The notes under the pieces were generated by a model. It worked only from the letters and a program-made list of their open reading frames with translations, had not been told where the DNA came from and did not search any database. A program made the translations under genes and the position numbers. Below, one piece after another: positions 7,372 through 15,769 of a stretch of 24,810 bases of DNA (positions are counted from its first letter, which is position 1; each line of letters starts with the position of its first letter). Origin of the DNA: Desulfarculales bacterium UBA702 (GTDB lineage Bacteria; Desulfobacterota; Syntrophobacteria; Syntrophobacterales; Syntrophobacteraceae); assembly GCA_002298165.1 (NCBI GenBank), contig DBMI01000102.1, positions 1 through 24,810 of the forward strand. The letters run 5' to 3'.

Positions 7372-8548
7372 TATTGTCCATCCGTTTTTCACTTCCCCTT
7401 GCAATACTCATAAGCAGGCCCACCGCAAGGCAGTTTGCCGTAAAGGCGCTTCCCCCGTAAGAGATGAAAGGAAGCGGCATGCCCTTTGTGGGAACAAGCC
7501 CCAGGACCACCCCCATGTTCAGGAGGGCCTGGAGCAGGAGCAGCATGGTCAGTCCCAAGGCCATCAGACTGCCCAGAAGGTCCGGAGCCTGCTTCGAAAT
7601 CTGAAGCCCCGTCCGGAACAGGAAGAAGAAGAGGATGCAAGTCGTAAAAATACCGACAAAACCGAGTTCTTCTCCTATTACGGCCATAATGAAGTCAGTG
7701 TATGATTCGGGCAGGTAGAAAAGCTTCTGGGTTCCCGCACCAAGACCCTTTCCCAAAAAGCCGCCCGATCCCACGGCGATCCATGCCTGAATCAGTTGAT
7801 AGCCCGAATCCAGGGGATCGATCCAGGGATTTAGAAATGCGGTAATCCGCTCCCGACGATATGGGACAAGGTAGACGAACCGATAAACACCAAGTACTCC
7901 AACGGGCAGCAGGTAAAAGAAATTGCGGCATGGAACGCCGGCGACCGCCAGCATTATGGCAGTAAGCATCACGACCATAACGGTTGTCCCGAAATCGGGC
8001 TCTTTGAGAAGGAGGAGGCTGATTGCGCCGCACAGAACCATGTGGGGCCAGAAACTTATCCGCGACTGCTTTATGCGATCCTGCTTTCTAACCAGTGAAT
8101 AGCTCAGAAAGACTACCCAGACAACCTTCGCATATTCACCGGGCTGAATCAGAAAACTGCCGATCCTAAACCAGCGTCGGGCGTTGTTGATTTCGGCTCC
8201 TACTCCCGGAATCAGCACGAATGCCAGCACCATCAGTGTTGCCACAAGTATTGTACCGGCGTATTCCTTGTATATGCGGTAGGGCGTGCGGCTTATTACC
8301 AGAATGATCGGCAGCCCCAGTGCAATGCACAGGAGCTGGCGTTTCATGTAATAGTTCGGGTCGGAGAATTTTTTAAGCGCCGCGATGGAACTGGCGCTAT
8401 AGATCATTATCAGGCCGAACGCGATTAACAGTGAGACCTCGATCCAGAGTTGCAGCTCCAGGGAAAGAGGTTTCCATGCAATGCCCTGCTTTTCACCCTC
8501 GCGCGGGTTCATCAAGGCTGATGGTGCATCCGTTGCCGGCCTGTTCAT
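7364..8548 (-). CDS. ftsW: Septal peptidoglycan glycosyltransferase FtsW (SEDS family)
   Basis: FtsW is the SEDS-family polytopic inner-membrane protein that polymerises lipid II into glycan strands at the septum, working with the class B PBP FtsI. About ten hydrophobic segments run from WIEVSLLIAFGLIMIYSASS to the end. The motifs GAEINNARRW, IQPGEYAKV, KEPDFGTTVM and the signature PLPFISYGGS are present. I chose the ATG at 8548 (MNRPATDAPSA), 11 bp after the murD stop with GAGG upstream, giving 394 aa. The frame is open to 8641, but that would overlap murD by about 80 bp. Another ATG at 8512 is possible. Its 3' end overlaps murC with no murG between. Confidence 0.94.
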   Translation of the reverse strand: MNRPATDAPSALMNPREGEKQGIAWKPLSLELQLWIEVSLLIAFGLIMIYSASSIAALKKFSDPNYYMKRQLLCIALGLPIILVISRTPYRIYKEYAGTILVATLMVLAFVLIPGVGAEINNARRWFRIGSFLIQPGEYAKVVWVVFLSYSLVRKQDRIKQSRISFWPHMVLCGAISLLLLKEPDFGTTVMVVMLTAIMLAVAGVPCRNFFYLLPVGVLGVYRFVYLVPYRRERITAFLNPWIDPLDSGYQLIQAWIAVGSGGFLGKGLGAGTQKLFYLPESYTDFIMAVIGEELGFVGIFTTCILFFFLFRTGLQISKQAPDLLGSLMALGLTMLLLLQALLNMGVVLGLVPTKGMPLPFISYGGSAFTANCLAVGLLMSIARGSEKRMDNNV

Positions 8549-8559
8549 CGATTCCAGCC

Positions 8560-9927
8560 TCAGTCTTCCAGTTCCGCCACCAACTTTTTGAAATGATCTC
8601 CCCGCTGCGAATAGCTTTCGTATTGGTCGAAGGAGGAGCATGCGGGTGAGAGCAGCACCACTTCGCCGGGAGAAGCCAGCAATACGGCCTCGGCAAAAGC
8701 CTGGCCCAGGTCCGGAAAAAGGCGGGCGGTCCGCACTTTTCTCCTTAATTGTTCGTATATCCTTGGTCCGGCCTCGCCGTAGGCAAATACCGCTCCACCA
8801 CGGCCTTCCAGTGCGCGGGCTATCGGATCGTAGGAACCCAGCTTGTCCCTTCCTCCGAGAAGAAGGTTAACCGGCCGATCGAAACCTTCGAGCGCCTTCA
8901 CGACCGCGCCGGTGTTAGTCCCCTTCGAATCGTCGTAGAAATCTATCCCCCTCCAGGTACGCACCCATTCGACCCGGTGAGCAAATCCCCCGAAGGTATT
9001 GACGGCTTCCTGGATTGAAGATCGGGGTACCCCCATGACGGATGCCGCAAGCGCCGCCGCCATGATGTTTTCAAGGTTGTGGGCACCCTTTAACTTAGCC
9101 CCGGAAAGGTCAAGTTCGAAAGTTTCTCGGCCGGGAATCGCCACCCTGACCGAATCACCCACCACTCGGGCATTTGCCGAGGGTTCGGAGGTGCTGAAAA
9201 CGAGCACTTTTCCGGGAATTTGCGAAATCCTTTCCTGGCAAAGCGGATCGTCGCCATTTACGATTGCATAATCTTCGGGGCGCTGGCGACCGAAGATCGA
9301 AAATTTCGAATCGATATAAGCCTCATAATCCTTGTACCGGTCCAGGTGGTCTTCCGTGATATTGAGTACTATTGCGGCGTCAGGGCGGAACCGTGGGGCA
9401 GTATCGAGCTGGAAGCTGCTGATCTCCAGCACCAGCAAATCGGCTTTGCCGCCATCGGCAATCCACTGGCTGAGCGGCGTCCCGATATTTCCGCCAACGA
9501 AAGGTTTCCTTCCAGCAAGTTCAATCATTTTGCCGATCAGCGCCGTGGTGGTGGTCTTGCCGTTTGTCCCGGTAACGCCGATAACCGGCAGGTCCACACG
9601 GCGCCAGGCCCACTCCAGCTCTCCTATGATTTCACGGCCCCTCAGGCGCGCCGCCTCAAGCGGCCCTATATCGAGCGGAATCCCCGGGCTTACGATAATC
9701 CTGTCGGCACTCGTGAAATCCTCGACCAGATGCCCGCCGAGCCTGAATTCGCACCCGGCCTTCTCCAGGGAATCGAGGGCGCCGTTAAATGCCGCCCTGT
9801 CACGAATATCGGTTGCAACCACTTTCACACCCCGCGCCCTAAGCAGAGCGCAAACGGCCCGGCCCGAAATGCCCAGCCCGACCACCAGCACTTTTTCGGC
9901 GGATTTGCCGAGATTATCCGCAGACAC
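8560..9927 (-). CDS. murD: UDP-N-acetylmuramoylalanine--D-glutamate ligase MurD
   Basis: MurD adds D-glutamate to UDP-MurNAc-L-Ala in the cytoplasm. The sequence has the N-terminal VLVVGLGISGRAV fold, VSPGIPLD, the ATP loop GTNGKTTTT at residues 120-128, NITEDHLDRY, and the C-terminal DDSKGTNTGAVVKAL with LLLGGRDK, a MurD-specific set. It is 455 aa. The start is a GTG at 9927 with GGAAGGG about 8 bases upstream, and it overlaps the murF stop by 14 bases. In the standard cluster mraY separates murF and murD; it is missing here. The next gene, ftsW, starts 11 bp after the murD stop. Confidence 0.96.
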   Translation of the reverse strand: MSADNLGKSAEKVLVVGLGISGRAVCALLRARGVKVVATDIRDRAAFNGALDSLEKAGCEFRLGGHLVEDFTSADRIIVSPGIPLDIGPLEAARLRGREIIGELEWAWRRVDLPVIGVTGTNGKTTTTALIGKMIELAGRKPFVGGNIGTPLSQWIADGGKADLLVLEISSFQLDTAPRFRPDAAIVLNITEDHLDRYKDYEAYIDSKFSIFGRQRPEDYAIVNGDDPLCQERISQIPGKVLVFSTSEPSANARVVGDSVRVAIPGRETFELDLSGAKLKGAHNLENIMAAALAASVMGVPRSSIQEAVNTFGGFAHRVEWVRTWRGIDFYDDSKGTNTGAVVKALEGFDRPVNLLLGGRDKLGSYDPIARALEGRGGAVFAYGEAGPRIYEQLRRKVRTARLFPDLGQAFAEAVLLASPGEVVLLSPACSSFDQYESYSQRGDHFKKLVAELED

Positions 9928-11317
9928 AGGTGATCCCTTCCACTATCCGCTCCATGGTCATCGCCCTCGATCCCTTGACCAGGATCCAGGCGCACTCGGG
10001 CAGGTTTTCACGAAGATACGCTACCGCCTCACCATGATTTTCCGCATGAAAACAAAGGGAGCCGTCCATGCCCGCGGCCCTGGCCCCTTTTTCTATCTCC
10101 AGTCCCAGTTGTCCAAGCGTAACAAGCCTGCTCGGCTTTGCCGAACCGACTTTTTCGCCGACCTTAAAGTGCAGGGCCGGTCCGTCGGGCCCAAGTTCTC
10201 GCATCTCTCCCAGCACGGCGACGAAAGGCTTGCCGGGGCATGCCGCCCTGACCGCTTCGACGGCGGCCATTATCGATCCGGGATTGGCGTTGTAGGTATC
10301 ATCAACCACCACGCACCCGCTTTCGAGCCTTATGCAGTGCATGCGCTGATCTATCGGTTGAAAGGCGGCAAGACCGGCCTCGACCTCTTCAGGCGAGACC
10401 CCCATTCCAAGTGAAGCGGCGGCCGCGGCAAGGGCGTTTTGCGCGTGATGAAGGCCCATTATGGGCAGAGCTACGGGGATTTTGGCCGATCGCGTGACAA
10501 TCTCAAACGAGGTTTTGCCCTCGGAAATCACGGCGGGTCCGTCGGCGCGCACGTCAGCCGAAGGGTCCATAAGGGAAAAGGTGATCCTTCGGGCCGCTAT
10601 TCCTTCGGCGAACCTGGAAAGTCTGAGGTCGTCGAGATTTACCACGGCAAGCCCCTGGGGGCTGAGTCTTTTCCAAAGAAGCCCTTTTTCCTCGACAATC
10701 TTTTCCAGCGACTCCAGACCCTCAAGGTGCGCGGGATGGACGTTGGTTATCACCGCGGCATCGGGCTCTCCGATTCTGGCCAGCCGCTCCATTTCTCCAG
10801 GAACGTTTATACCCATCTCGACTATCGCCGCCTGATGCTCCCCGTTCAGTTCAAGCAAAGTCAATGGGAGACCTATCAGGTTATTGAAATTACCCCTGTT
10901 CTTCAGCACCCTGCGGCTTTGTCCGAAAATAGCGGCTATCATTTCCTTGGTGCTGGTCTTTCCGTTGCTGCCCGTAACGGCAACGACCGGGATATCGAAC
11001 CTGCGCCGATGAAAGCGGGCTATCTCGCCGAGTGCATCCAGAGTATCTCCGACCCTGATCACGGCGCAGCCCTGCGGAAAAGCATCCCGCCACTCGGAGA
11101 CGATAACCGCCGCCGCTCCTTTCGCCACCGCATCGGCAACGAAAGCATGCCCGTCATGGTTTTCGCCCGCCAGAGCGATAAAGCAGCACCCTGGTGCTAT
11201 TTTGCGGGTATCTGTGCAGACGGTATCAATCGGGGCATCGGGATTTCCGCAGAGGATTCGCCCTCCCGCCGCCTCGGCCAGTATCGCCGGAGTCCAGACT
11301 GCTGTTTGCGCCGTCAT
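9914..11317 (-). CDS. murF: UDP-MurNAc-tripeptide--D-Ala-D-Ala ligase MurF
   Basis: MurF joins the D-Ala-D-Ala dipeptide to UDP-MurNAc-tripeptide, the last soluble precursor step, before MraY transfers it to the lipid carrier. Seen in the 467-aa protein are the uridine-binding TDTRKIAPGCCFIAL, the ATP loop GSNGKTSTK at residues 116-124, NFNNLIGLPLTLL, EMGINVPGEMERL, the VDDTYNANPGSI block and AVLGEMRELG near the C-terminus. This set is characteristic of MurF. The ATG at 11317 is 2 bases after the murE stop with AAAAGG upstream. The 3' end overlaps murD by 14 bases. Confidence 0.96.
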   Translation of the reverse strand: MTAQTAVWTPAILAEAAGGRILCGNPDAPIDTVCTDTRKIAPGCCFIALAGENHDGHAFVADAVAKGAAAVIVSEWRDAFPQGCAVIRVGDTLDALGEIARFHRRRFDIPVVAVTGSNGKTSTKEMIAAIFGQSRRVLKNRGNFNNLIGLPLTLLELNGEHQAAIVEMGINVPGEMERLARIGEPDAAVITNVHPAHLEGLESLEKIVEEKGLLWKRLSPQGLAVVNLDDLRLSRFAEGIAARRITFSLMDPSADVRADGPAVISEGKTSFEIVTRSAKIPVALPIMGLHHAQNALAAAAASLGMGVSPEEVEAGLAAFQPIDQRMHCIRLESGCVVVDDTYNANPGSIMAAVEAVRAACPGKPFVAVLGEMRELGPDGPALHFKVGEKVGSAKPSRLVTLGQLGLEIEKGARAAGMDGSLCFHAENHGEAVAYLRENLPECAWILVKGSRAMTMERIVEGITCVCG

Positions 11318-11319
11318 TG

Positions 11320-12864
11320 CTATACCTTTTGTCTGCGCAGATAATCCCTGACGACCAGCCTGTCGTCGAAGGGGTGCTTTGTCGAACCTATTATCTGGTA
11401 AGTCTCATGCCCTTTGCCGCCTATGAAGATGCAGTCGCCGGGGCGGGCAAGGGAGAGGGCAAGTTCAATTGCCGACCGCCTGTCGGTTTTACGGATGTAT
11501 GCCTTTCCCATAATCGGGAATTGAGCCGGATCGATACGGACGGATCCCGCCCCAATCACACCAGCCTCGACCTGGTCGAGTATCTTTTCAGGATCCTCGC
11601 TGCGGGGATTGTCACTGGTAATGATGACCAAGTCCGCGCTTTCGGCTGCAATTTTGCCCATAATCGGCCGCTTGCCCCGGTCCCTGTCCCCGCCGCAACC
11701 GAAAACGGCAATCAGGCGCCCGTTCGGTACCATCTCGCGCAGGCAGCCGATCGCTTTCTCCATTGCATCCGGCGTGTGGGCGTAATCCACAATTACCTGG
11801 AACCCGAGTGCATCGGGCACTTCGACTCGCTGCAGGCGTCCATCCACTTCCGACACCGCGCGGATACCGGAAACCACGGCATCCGGCGAGATTCCCAGTG
11901 CCATTGCGGCCGACACCGCCCCAAGCACGTTATAGAGATTCAACCTCCCAACCAGCCTGGATTCTATTTCAATACTGCCGCGGGGTGTTATCAGCCGCGC
12001 CCTGATACCATCGGGACCAAGCCGCGCCTCTTCGACCCTGACCCTTACCTTTTCAGGACAGGGGCCGGCCGGAGCCTGTGCCGAAAAACCCACAAGGTCA
12101 GCCCGGCAGGCGCCGTTCTCGATCAGCTTTTTCCCGTGCGCATCATCGGCGTTTACTACGGCAGCCGATGAGCGTGGATCGAGGTGATTTAAGAAAAGCA
12201 GCTTCTTTGCCCCGAAATATTCTTCCATTGAACTGTGAAAATCGAGATGGTCCTGCGAGAGGTTCGTAAAAACACCCGCTCGGAAGATTAGTCCGGCGAC
12301 CCTGCCCAACGCAAGAGCGTGGGAAGATACCTCCATCACGACGTGGGTAACTCCCTCGGAAGCCATCTCGTGAAATATCTGCTGGAGATCCAGAGACTCG
12401 GGCGTCGTCATGGGAGCGGCAATTTCCCTTTTGCGCCACTTGTACGAAAGGGTCCCCAGAACTCCCGGCTCAAACCCGGCATGCCGCAGAATGCTTTCTA
12501 TCAGCAGCGAGGTAGTTGTCTTTCCATTTGTGCCGGTAATCCCGATTATTTCGAGTCTCGAAGCGGGATGGTCGTAGAATGCCGACGAAACCGACGCAAG
12601 AGCGGCCCGGGTGTTCGGAACCCGCACGAACGGGACCGGCAACCCTTCAGGGGCGATCGTCTCACCCATTATTGCCGCCGCCCCGGCCGCCAATGCATCC
12701 CCCATAAACGCGTGCCCATCGACATGGCTGCCTTGAAGGCATACAAAGAGGCTGCCGGCCCGGACCTTTCTGCTGTCGTAGCAAATGCCCGAAATGGCAG
12801 TCTCGGGTTTGCCGCCGGAAATAATTGCATCCAGACCGTGTATTAGCTGACCGAGGGTTTTCAT
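11320..12864 (-). CDS. murE: UDP-MurNAc-tripeptide synthetase MurE, meso-DAP type
   Basis: MurE adds the third residue of the stem peptide. The DNPR motif at residues 418-421 (TSDNPRSEDP) is the signature of enzymes that use meso-diaminopimelate rather than lysine, so this cell probably has Gram-negative type peptidoglycan. Other features are YDSRKVRAGSLFV, the ATP loop GTNGKTTT at 111-118, MEVSSHAL, NLSQDHLDFH, and YFGAKKLLF, where Lys220 aligns with the carbamylated lysine of the family. The length is 514 aa, within the family range. The ATG at 12864 has only a weak purine-rich upstream region. A 135-bp gap with a small hairpin (12900-12922) separates it from ftsI. Confidence 0.96.
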   Translation of the reverse strand: MKTLGQLIHGLDAIISGGKPETAISGICYDSRKVRAGSLFVCLQGSHVDGHAFMGDALAAGAAAIMGETIAPEGLPVPFVRVPNTRAALASVSSAFYDHPASRLEIIGITGTNGKTTTSLLIESILRHAGFEPGVLGTLSYKWRKREIAAPMTTPESLDLQQIFHEMASEGVTHVVMEVSSHALALGRVAGLIFRAGVFTNLSQDHLDFHSSMEEYFGAKKLLFLNHLDPRSSAAVVNADDAHGKKLIENGACRADLVGFSAQAPAGPCPEKVRVRVEEARLGPDGIRARLITPRGSIEIESRLVGRLNLYNVLGAVSAAMALGISPDAVVSGIRAVSEVDGRLQRVEVPDALGFQVIVDYAHTPDAMEKAIGCLREMVPNGRLIAVFGCGGDRDRGKRPIMGKIAAESADLVIITSDNPRSEDPEKILDQVEAGVIGAGSVRIDPAQFPIMGKAYIRKTDRRSAIELALSLARPGDCIFIGGKGHETYQIIGSTKHPFDDRLVVRDYLRRQKV

Positions 12865-12899
12865 AAAAACTTAATTCTCTTTTCGATGTGCTTACAGCT

Positions 12900-12922
12900 C
12901 GGGCACTGCATCATTGTGCCCG
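12900..12922. repeat. Small hairpin in the ftsI-murE gap
   Basis: CGGGCAC (12900-12906) and GTGCCCG (12916-12922) form a 7-bp stem with a 9-base loop. No T-run follows on the minus strand, so it is more likely an mRNA structure than a terminator. The rest of this 135-bp gap shows nothing else. Confidence 0.5.
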
Positions 12923-12999
12923 CCGATCCTGGATTAGCGATCAAACCAGCGGCTGTCCCAAATTCGTGGCCAGTACCCGAACATCGAGCCGGAGTGTAA

Positions 13000-15003
13000 C
13001 TAGTAGATGCTCTTTATACTTCCTTCAGCTTTCGAGAACTTTTCGGGGTTTTCCTGTTTTCCCCGCACGGCAGTAGGAAGTTTTTCCCGGCTTTTGTTGG
13101 TGGTATTAGCCTGAACGGCCCCGGCGGCTGGTGCCTTTCCGGGCGCCGATTTGTTCGCGGCGGATTGTTTGGCGGAAGTTTGGCCAGATTTTCCCGGAGG
13201 GGCCGCATGGGCGGAGGTGCCCTTGTTCCCCGAGGGATTCGATTTAACCTGCATTACTGCCGGATTGGGTCCCGGGCTTGGCAGAGAAGGGGTAACCCCA
13301 AGGTAGGGCAGGGCTTTCGCGGCTATTCCCCTGAATACGGGAGCCGCTATCACTCCGCCGTAAATTGCACCATGGGGCTCATGAACGACCACTGAAATAA
13401 CCAGTTTTGGTTGTTCGACCGGGGTAAACCCGGTAAAAACCGCGGTATATTTGTTCGAAGCGTAACGCTTCGTTACGGGGTCCATAACCTGAGCCGTTCC
13501 AGTCTTGCCAGCCGCCGAGTAACCCTCCGGTGCCGCCTGCGTGCCGGTACCACCTTCCTGAGTTACAAGAGCCATCATAGCACGTATCTGGTCGGCTGTC
13601 TTCTTGCTAATGACTCTTCGATCTTTCGAGGAATGGAATTCCTGGACCCGCTTGCCCTGGCCGTCTACGATCTCCCTGGCGATAATGGGAGGGCTGTGTT
13701 CACCCCCGTTTGCTATTGTCGATATCGCGGAGGTCAACTGGAGGGTCGTAACCCCGATAGCCTGCCCAAATCCGGTTACGGCAAGGTCGATAGGCCGCCA
13801 CCTGCGGTAGGGCCGCACGAGTCCCTTCACTTCACCGGGAAGCTGTATACCGGAAAGCGAACCGAAACCGAAACCGTGGATGTACCGCGCGTATCGCTCG
13901 CTCCCAACATGCAACGCGATTTTTGCCGCCCCGATGTTGCTGGAAAATTTTATCACCTCGGGCATGGTGAGCCAGCCGTATGGATGGACGTCCTTTATCT
14001 GGTGGCCCGCAAGACTGCACTTGCCGGCCTCACAGTAGATGCGGTCCCGTTCGCGGACCATGTTTTCATCCAGCGCCGCGCTCATGAGGAAGACCTTGAA
14101 AGTCGAGCCTGGCTCGAAGGAATCCGTCACCGTGCGGTTTCGCCACAACTGGGCGTCATTTTTGTCGGGAAGGTTGGGATCGAAAAAAGGCCAGTTTGCC
14201 ATCGCCAGGACCTCAGAGGTCTGGGCATCCATAACAACGACTTCTCCGGCTCGAGCTTTGTATTTCTGTACCGCCTTTTCCAACTCGCATTCGGCAAGGT
14301 ACTGGATGAAAGCATCGATTGTAAGCTTCACACCCAGGCTCTCAGCCGGTTCGGGCGGAGCGGAGGAATTCATCCATAGGCACTTTCGGGTCCCATCGCG
14401 CATCTGGCCGACTGGAACGCTGCATCCCCGTAGAATTTCGTCGAAAGACTTCTCTACGCCTTCGAGCCCTACGCCGTCCATTCCGACAAATCCAACTATC
14501 TGTCCACCCACCTGCCGGTGGGGGTAAAATCTCTTATATTCGTTAATAAGATTGAGGCCCTGGCCATTGAGGTTCTCTACGGCCCAAGCCTGCTGATCGG
14601 TAAGATGACGCTTTATCCATGTAAAATGGCGGGCGCTTGCGAGTTTCTTCTCGATGGCCTGCTGAGGCTCGCCAAGAACCGGGCCAAGGCGCTGGGCTAA
14701 TTTTCTGCTCTCACTGCTCAGGCTGGCGGAAGAAAAGCCGGCGGTATAGAGAGAGCGCTGCGGCACGGAGTACGAAAGGAGTCGTCCATTCCGGTCGTAG
14801 ATGGAACCCCTGTATGCAGGCACCTGGAAAGTGGTGTTGAGTTGGGCATTGGCTCGGTCCACCCAGACCGAGTGCTCGATGACCTGAAGCTGGAAGGCTT
14901 TGTAGACGATGGTGCACAGGCCCAGGATCACCAGGACCTGAAAAAGGAAGCGGCACGATAAGTAGCGAGCGGTGAGGAATTTTCGCGGCTCGTGCTTCTC
15001 CAT
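13000..15003 (-). CDS. ftsI: Septal penicillin-binding protein FtsI (PBP3), long C-terminal tail
   Basis: FtsI is the class B PBP, the septal DD-transpeptidase that partners FtsW. It has an N-terminal membrane anchor at about residues 18-36, the dimerisation domain (VPAYRGSIYDRNGRLL, 61-76), and the transpeptidase domain. The active-site motifs are S300-T-F-K303, SSN at 354-356 and KTG at 500-502. The catalytic fold ends near residue 570. A roughly 97-residue tail rich in Pro, Ser, Ala, Lys and Gly follows, with no recognisable domain and no PASTA repeat. The whole protein is 667 aa, against about 580-600 for simple FtsI. The ATG at 15003 has GGAAGGGA upstream. The 273-bp gap to ftsL contains a dispersed-looking hairpin. 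Confidence 0.95.
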   Translation of the reverse strand: MEKHEPRKFLTARYLSCRFLFQVLVILGLCTIVYKAFQLQVIEHSVWVDRANAQLNTTFQVPAYRGSIYDRNGRLLSYSVPQRSLYTAGFSSASLSSESRKLAQRLGPVLGEPQQAIEKKLASARHFTWIKRHLTDQQAWAVENLNGQGLNLINEYKRFYPHRQVGGQIVGFVGMDGVGLEGVEKSFDEILRGCSVPVGQMRDGTRKCLWMNSSAPPEPAESLGVKLTIDAFIQYLAECELEKAVQKYKARAGEVVVMDAQTSEVLAMANWPFFDPNLPDKNDAQLWRNRTVTDSFEPGSTFKVFLMSAALDENMVRERDRIYCEAGKCSLAGHQIKDVHPYGWLTMPEVIKFSSNIGAAKIALHVGSERYARYIHGFGFGSLSGIQLPGEVKGLVRPYRRWRPIDLAVTGFGQAIGVTTLQLTSAISTIANGGEHSPPIIAREIVDGQGKRVQEFHSSKDRRVISKKTADQIRAMMALVTQEGGTGTQAAPEGYSAAGKTGTAQVMDPVTKRYASNKYTAVFTGFTPVEQPKLVISVVVHEPHGAIYGGVIAAPVFRGIAAKALPYLGVTPSLPSPGPNPAVMQVKSNPSGNKGTSAHAAPPGKSGQTSAKQSAANKSAPGKAPAAGAVQANTTNKSREKLPTAVRGKQENPEKFSKAEGSIKSIY

Positions 15004-15124
15004 CGATTATGTCCCTTCCGCTTCAATTTCCTGGCGTAAAACTTCCCGCCTGCGCAGCCGCGTGGATTGCGTTTCCTGAATTCAGCCCTTCAAGGCTGCT
15101 AACACAACTTGAGACAAGCTTGAT

Positions 15125-15146
15125 GGGCACGAATTTAATCGTGCCC
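15125..15146. repeat. Hairpin GGGCACGA/TCGTGCCC between ftsL and ftsI
   Basis: There is a perfect 8-bp stem with a 6-base loop (ATTTAA) in the 273-bp ftsL-ftsI gap. Similar GTGGGCACG palindromes are common intergenic repeats. No T-run follows on the minus strand, so read-through into ftsI is expected. I see no gene in the rest of this gap. Confidence 0.55.
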
Positions 15147-15276
15147 ACCGATTAGGGTACAAAGCTACCTCGGTGGACTGAAATTGAGCCCACCTGCCGA
15201 ACTCCGCCCGGGATGGCAGCCGGAAAAAGCTGCCCCACAGTTCTTTACACCCCATATAAGGGGTCGAGCCGGCGCC

Positions 15277-15630
15277 TCAGCGAATTGTTACCTTCTGATC
15301 CGCCCTTGGCGGTGCCAGGCCGAACTGGTTTCGGCCGATTTCTTCCAGCCGTGTCGGGTCCCTGAACCGAGACCATTCAAGCTTCAGTTTTCGCTGAACA
15401 GTACTTTGAAGTTCATTTTCCTCGTAAATCTTTGAGAGCCGATAGCCGTTTTGAACCTGCTGAATATAGAGCCATACGTAAAATATCGCGCATGTGACAA
15501 ATACTACTCCCAGCAGTACGGAAGCTGCCAGCCACAAACGGATGTGCGGCGATGCGGAAGATTTGTTCCGGATATCGAAATCGGTCCCCGGCTTGAAGAC
15601 AAGGGTAGATGCGTCCCCCGCACGTGCCAT
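15277..15630 (-). CDS. ftsL: Cell division protein FtsL
   Basis: FtsL is a small bitopic divisome protein that pairs with FtsB/DivIC through a coiled coil and activates FtsWI. Assignment rests mainly on position and architecture, because FtsL sequences are poorly conserved. From the ATG at 15630 the 117-aa protein has a short cytoplasmic tail, one membrane helix at about residues 32-55, then a charged heptad-like stretch at about 56-88 (QQVQNGYRLSKIYEENELQ). The ending RDPTRLEEIGRNQFGLAPP is a recognisable FtsL-type feature. The GGGAGG site about 10 bases upstream supports this start over the frame's earlier ATG at 15708. It lies between the small membrane ORF and ftsI. Confidence 0.85.
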   Translation of the reverse strand: MARAGDASTLVFKPGTDFDIRNKSSASPHIRLWLAASVLLGVVFVTCAIFYVWLYIQQVQNGYRLSKIYEENELQSTVQRKLKLEWSRFRDPTRLEEIGRNQFGLAPPRADQKVTIR

Positions 15631-15634
15631 TTTG

Positions 15635-15769
15635 CTATCGCCTCCCGCTACTCGCCTTAATGAAAGTGTCGCTTTCCGGGTCCGCTTCGCACAGTATGTC
15701 ATATACAATCATGGAGCCGGCGAACCAGGCTGCAACCGAAAAGAACGCAAAAGCAATCAGATATCCCAT
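15635..15769 (-). CDS. Small membrane protein ORF (44 aa) upstream of ftsL
   Basis: I do not recognise this protein. From the ATG at 15769 it encodes 44 residues: a hydrophobic helix at about 3-25 (GYLIAFAFFSVAAWFAGSM), then an acidic and polar tail ending in KASSGRR. AAAGGGG stands 6 bases before the start, a good ribosome site. Its stop codon is 4 bases before the ftsL start and overlaps the spacer behind the ftsL ribosome site, as expected for translational coupling. The frame continues upstream to 15931, but that part is Arg/Gly-rich and looks non-coding. It could be a small divisome-associated membrane peptide or a leader peptide controlling ftsL. A chance ORF is possible given the length. 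Confidence 0.55.
   Translation of the reverse strand: MGYLIAFAFFSVAAWFAGSMIVYDILCEADPESDTFIKASSGRR

Noticed and set aside
8549..8641. FtsW extension upstream to 8641
   Set aside because: It would add 31 basic residues and overlap murD by about 80 bp; the ATG at 8548 follows the murD stop with a ribosome site.
11194..12171. 325-aa frame antisense to murF/murE
   Set aside because: Proline/arginine-rich shadow of two certain Mur ligase genes.
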